Shown here: in pieces, positions 61,476 to 64,000 of the stretch | Position numbering within the stretch: position 1 is the first letter of the stretch | Layout: each line of letters starts with the position of its first letter | Source of the DNA: Mycobacterium sp. DL | GTDB taxonomy: Bacteria; Actinomycetota; Actinomycetes; Mycobacteriales; Mycobacteriaceae | Reading direction: 5' to 3' | Length of the DNA stretch: 64,000 nucleotides | Assembly: GCF_039729195.1 (NCBI RefSeq) | Contig: NZ_CP155796.1 | Location: forward strand, 1,984,001 to 2,048,000 | Translations under genes and position numbers: made by a program | Notes under the pieces: generated by a model | Database searches by the model: none | What the model was told of the DNA's origin: nothing | What the model saw: the letters and a program-made list of their open reading frames with translations, nothing else

Positions 61476-62312
61476 GTGACCGTTTCCGAAGCCGAGTCCG
61501 ATCCGAAGAGCCCGGTGCTCTTCGAACTCCGCGACAGCGGCGTTGCCGTGGTGACGCTCAACAGGCCCGAACGCATGAACGCTTGGGGCGGTGGTCTGGC
61601 CGCCGCCTTCTACCGGTGCATCGACCGCGCCGAGGCCGATCCCGACGTCCGGGTCATCGTGCTCACGGGCAGTGGACGCGCATTCTGCGCGGGGGCCGAC
61701 ATGGGTGATCTCGACACGATCGGGGGCGCCGACGCAGGCGGTGACACCGACGTGACCAAGCTCGTGGGCGAACGCCACCCGTACTTCGTCACCCAGTTAC
61801 GCAAGCCGGTGATCGCCGCGATCAACGGCGCCTGCGCCGGCATCGGACTCACGCAGGCCCTGATGTGTGACATCCGGTTCGCCGCGGCAGGCGCCAAGTT
61901 CACCACCGCGTTCGCTCGCCGGGGCCTCATCGCCGAGTACGGGATCTCGTGGATCCTGCCGCGCATCGCCGGCTGGAGCGCTGCGCAGGATCTACTGCTG
62001 AGCGGGCGCACCTTCTTCGCCGACGAAGCCAAGGAACTCGGCCTCGTCAAGGAAGTGGTCCCGCCCGAGGAACTTCTGCCGCGGGCACTGGCCTACGCGG
62101 AAGACATGGCCCGCAACTGCGCGCCGAGTTCGCTCGCGGTGATCAAACGCCAGCTCTACGACGACGCTTTGCGAAACGTCCACGACACCAGTGCCGCAGC
62201 AGAGAAACTGATGCACGAGTCCATGCAGCGGCCCGACTTCATCGAAGGCATCACCGCGTTCTTCGAAAAGCGACAGCCCAGCTTCCCAGCGCTCGAGGAG
62301 GAGACGCCGTGA
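61476..62312 (+). CDS. Enoyl-CoA hydratase/isomerase family (crotonase)
   Basis: Crotonase of 278 residues. VVTLNRPERMNAWGGG, FCAGADMGDLDTIGG and INGACAGIGLTQALMCDIRFAA are seen. Both catalytic Glu positions are changed (IGLTQAL and KFTTAFARRGL), so simple hydration is unlikely; it resembles isomerase or cleavage members. GTG 61476 is chosen; the open frame further upstream overlaps the end of the SDR gene. The stop overlaps the amidohydrolase start (GTGA), and the pair plus the following ligase form a coupled unit. Confidence 0.87.
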   Translation: MTVSEAESDPKSPVLFELRDSGVAVVTLNRPERMNAWGGGLAAAFYRCIDRAEADPDVRVIVLTGSGRAFCAGADMGDLDTIGGADAGGDTDVTKLVGERHPYFVTQLRKPVIAAINGACAGIGLTQALMCDIRFAAAGAKFTTAFARRGLIAEYGISWILPRIAGWSAAQDLLLSGRTFFADEAKELGLVKEVVPPEELLPRALAYAEDMARNCAPSSLAVIKRQLYDDALRNVHDTSAAAEKLMHESMQRPDFIEGITAFFEKRQPSFPALEEETP

Positions 62313-63532
62313 CAGAGAACGTGCAGCCACTGGACTACCGGGCGATCGACGTCGACAACCACTACTACGAGACGATCGACTCGTGCACCCGCCACCTGCC
62401 CAAGGAGTTCAAGCGCCGCGGCGTGCAGATGCTCACCGAGGGCAAGCGGACCTTCGCCGTCATGGGGGGCGTGGTCAACCACTTCATCCCGAACCCGACG
62501 TTCGATCCGATCATCGAGCCGGGTTGCCTGGACCTGCTGTTCCGCGGTGAGATTCCCGAGGGGGTCGATCCGGCATCGCTGATGAAGGTCGACCGGTTGC
62601 CGGACCATCCCGAGTACCAGAACCGTGACGCCCGGCTGAAGGTCCTGGACAAGCAGAACCTCGAGACGGTGTTCATGCTGCCGACCTTCGCGTGTGGTGT
62701 GGAGGAGGCCCTCAAGCACGACGTCGAAGCGACGATGGCCACGGTTCACGCGTTCAACCTGTGGTTGGACGAGGACTGGGGTTTCGACCGTCCCGACCAC
62801 CGGTTCCTGTCGGCACCGATCATCTCGCTGGCTGATCCGGACAAGGCGGTCGAGGAAGTCGAGTTCGTCCTGAGCCGGGGCGCCAAGATCGTGTGTGTGC
62901 GGCCCGCGCCGGTACCCGGGGTGGTCAAACCCCGCTCGCTCGGAGACCCGCTGCACGATCCGGTGTGGGCCCGGCTGGCCGAAGCCGGAGTGCCTGTGGT
63001 CTTCCATCTGTCCGACAGTGGCTACCTCGCGATCGCGGCACTGTGGGGAGGAAAGGCGACGTTCGAGGGCTTCGGCAAAAAAGATCCACTCGACCAGGTG
63101 CTGCTCGATGACCGTGCCATTCACGACGCGATGGCCTCGATGATCGTCCACCAGGTGTTCACCCGGCATCCCAAGCTCAAGGTCGCCAGCATCGAGAACG
63201 GGTCGTACTTCGTGTACCGCCTGATCAAGCGGCTGAAGAAATCGGCCAACACCGCGCCGTACCACTACAGGGAAGATCCGGTCGAGCAGCTGCGCAACAA
63301 CGTGTGGATCGCGCCGTACTACGAGGACGACGTGCAGGTGCTCGCCGACACGATCGGCGTCGACAAGATCCTGTTCGGTTCGGACTGGCCGCACGGGGAG
63401 GGCCTCGCCGACCCGATGACGTTCACCGCGGACATCCCGCAGTTTCCCCAGTTCAGCTACGAGGACACCCGAAAGGTGATGCGCGACAACGCACTCACGC
63501 TCATCGGCGCTGATGTGACGGCGTCCGTCTGA
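62309..63532 (+). CDS. Amidohydrolase family 2 protein
   Basis: TIM-barrel metal-dependent hydrolase/decarboxylase-like protein of 407 residues. AIDVDNHYYE near the start holds one His of the metal site (the first His of the usual HxH is Asp-x-Asp-Asn-His here), PVVFHLSD supplies the next His and GSDWPHGEGL the late Asp/His. This group includes ACMSD-like decarboxylases and ring-opening hydrolases; many mycobacterial copies sit beside crotonase and fadD genes in terpenoid/steroid-like catabolic clusters. Coupled to the crotonase gene in front and one base before the ligase ATG. Function not assigned. Confidence 0.88.
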   Translation: MTENVQPLDYRAIDVDNHYYETIDSCTRHLPKEFKRRGVQMLTEGKRTFAVMGGVVNHFIPNPTFDPIIEPGCLDLLFRGEIPEGVDPASLMKVDRLPDHPEYQNRDARLKVLDKQNLETVFMLPTFACGVEEALKHDVEATMATVHAFNLWLDEDWGFDRPDHRFLSAPIISLADPDKAVEEVEFVLSRGAKIVCVRPAPVPGVVKPRSLGDPLHDPVWARLAEAGVPVVFHLSDSGYLAIAALWGGKATFEGFGKKDPLDQVLLDDRAIHDAMASMIVHQVFTRHPKLKVASIENGSYFVYRLIKRLKKSANTAPYHYREDPVEQLRNNVWIAPYYEDDVQVLADTIGVDKILFGSDWPHGEGLADPMTFTADIPQFPQFSYEDTRKVMRDNALTLIGADVTASV

Positions 63533-63533
63533 C

Positions 63534-64000
63534 ATGGGGGAGTGGACCATCGGCGACGTCGTCGACGCCATCGCCGACGTCGTCGGCGATCGGACGATGA
63601 CGGTGTGCGGCGAGCGTCGGACCACCTACGGGGAGATGGCGCTGCGCACCCGGCGGCTCGCGAATTTCTTGGCCGCCAACGGCTTCGGGACCCACCGGCA
63701 ACGTGGCGAGCTGGCGAACTGGGAGTGCGGGCAGGATCGGATCGCGCTGATCATGTACAACGACCGCTACCCGGAAGTCGTCGTGGGTGCACTGAAGGCC
63801 CGCACCGTCCCGGTGAACGTCAACCATCACTACTCGCCGCGCGAGGTCGCCGACCTTCTGGCCTACGTCAAACCCCGCGCGGTCGTGTACCACCGGGCGC
63901 TGGGTGAGAAGTTCGCCGACGTTCTTCCCCCAGAGGGCTGCGAGCTGATGATCGCCGTCGACGACGGCAGCGAGGCGGTAGCGCTGCCAGGGTCGGTGTC
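63534..64000 (+). CDS. Acyl-CoA/acid ligase, AMP-forming (3' end outside window)
   Basis: First 155 residues of an adenylate-forming enzyme that continues beyond the right edge. The N-terminal fold is clear: WTIGDVVDAIADVVGD, TVCGERRTTYGEMALRTRRLANFLAANG and RIALIMYNDRYPEVVVGALKARTVPVNVNHHYSPREVADLLAYVKPRAVVYH, typical of FadD3/FadD-like ligases. The AMP-binding loop lies outside. ATG 63534 follows the amidohydrolase stop by one base, so it is the last visible gene of that operon and would activate the pathway acid. Confidence 0.9.
   Translation, partial: MGEWTIGDVVDAIADVVGDRTMTVCGERRTTYGEMALRTRRLANFLAANGFGTHRQRGELANWECGQDRIALIMYNDRYPEVVVGALKARTVPVNVNHHYSPREVADLLAYVKPRAVVYHRALGEKFADVLPPEGCELMIAVDDGSEAVALPGSV

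Noticed and set aside
1..64000. CRISPR arrays, insertion sequences, prophage genes, rRNA, riboswitches, secondary-metabolite megasynthases
   Set aside because: I looked for spaced direct repeats, transposase/integrase and phage structural proteins and conserved RNA elements and saw none; the only mobile-looking gene is the 13E12-type HNH gene.

Overview
The window reads as chromosomal DNA of a GC-rich, rapidly growing Mycolicibacterium-type mycobacterium. The grounds are an F420-type luciferase-like oxidoreductase, a mycofactocin-coupled SDR, an MmpL transporter, a 13E12-type DUF222/HNH gene with a mycobacterial SOS box, a SigH-like ECF factor, a DosR-type promoter, an isorenieratene-type carotenoid cluster and large sets of fadE/echA/fadA/fadD genes. 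The left edge (two crcB genes beside pgm) matches the order I recall from M. tuberculosis around Rv3068c-Rv3070. All names rest on reading the translated sequences; no search was run.

Layout. 1-4.2 kb: core region with crcB pair (-), pgm, MFS exporter, tRNA-Ala(GGC), DUF3297 gene and a terminator. 4.5-5.3 kb: secreted DUF4189 protein. 5.4-10.9 kb: a tight five-gene operon (F420-type oxidoreductase, sulfotransferase, DUF1214, VOC protein, carboxylesterase). 10.9-12.5 kb: HNH/DUF222 gene (-) with SOS box. 12.7-16.9 kb: a meta-cleavage module (-: FAD hydroxylase, C-C hydrolase, extradiol dioxygenase) divergent from a TetR gene, with twin operators between them. 17-26.1 kb: MmpL, then crtE-crtI-crtB-crtU-Rieske(DUF5914), with idi convergent at the end; this fits an aromatic carotenoid pathway, but no lycopene cyclase gene is present. 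26.2-27.3 kb: universal stress protein behind DosR-type boxes. 27.3-30.2 kb: GlxA-type regulator, RidA protein and FAD hydroxylase (-).

30.4-34.7 kb is the most unusual part. A SigH-like sigma factor is followed by two overlapping genes. Each encodes an N-terminal Rieske [2Fe-2S] domain, fused in one case to the FMN/[3Fe-4S] synthase domain of glutamate synthase and in the other to a pyruvate-oxidase/acetolactate-synthase-like ThDP enzyme. I do not recognise a described pathway with this pair.

34.7-44.5 kb: a two-subunit acyl-CoA dehydrogenase (-), a degenerate flavoprotein, a GAF-GGDEF-EAL cyclic-di-GMP enzyme (-), a GNAT-like protein (-), a MaoC hydratase, and a flavin-containing monooxygenase plus hydrolase behind a palindrome-covered promoter. 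44.5-64 kb: a large CoA-thioester catabolic island with six crotonases, two acyl-CoA dehydrogenases, two thiolases, three SDRs, a class III CoA-transferase, two acyl-CoA ligases and an amidohydrolase-2 protein, interspersed with two GntR/FCD and one TetR regulator and several palindromic operators. Two of these operators, 9 kb apart, share a sequence. The substrate cannot be told from sequence alone; a cyclic or branched carboxylic acid is a reasonable guess.
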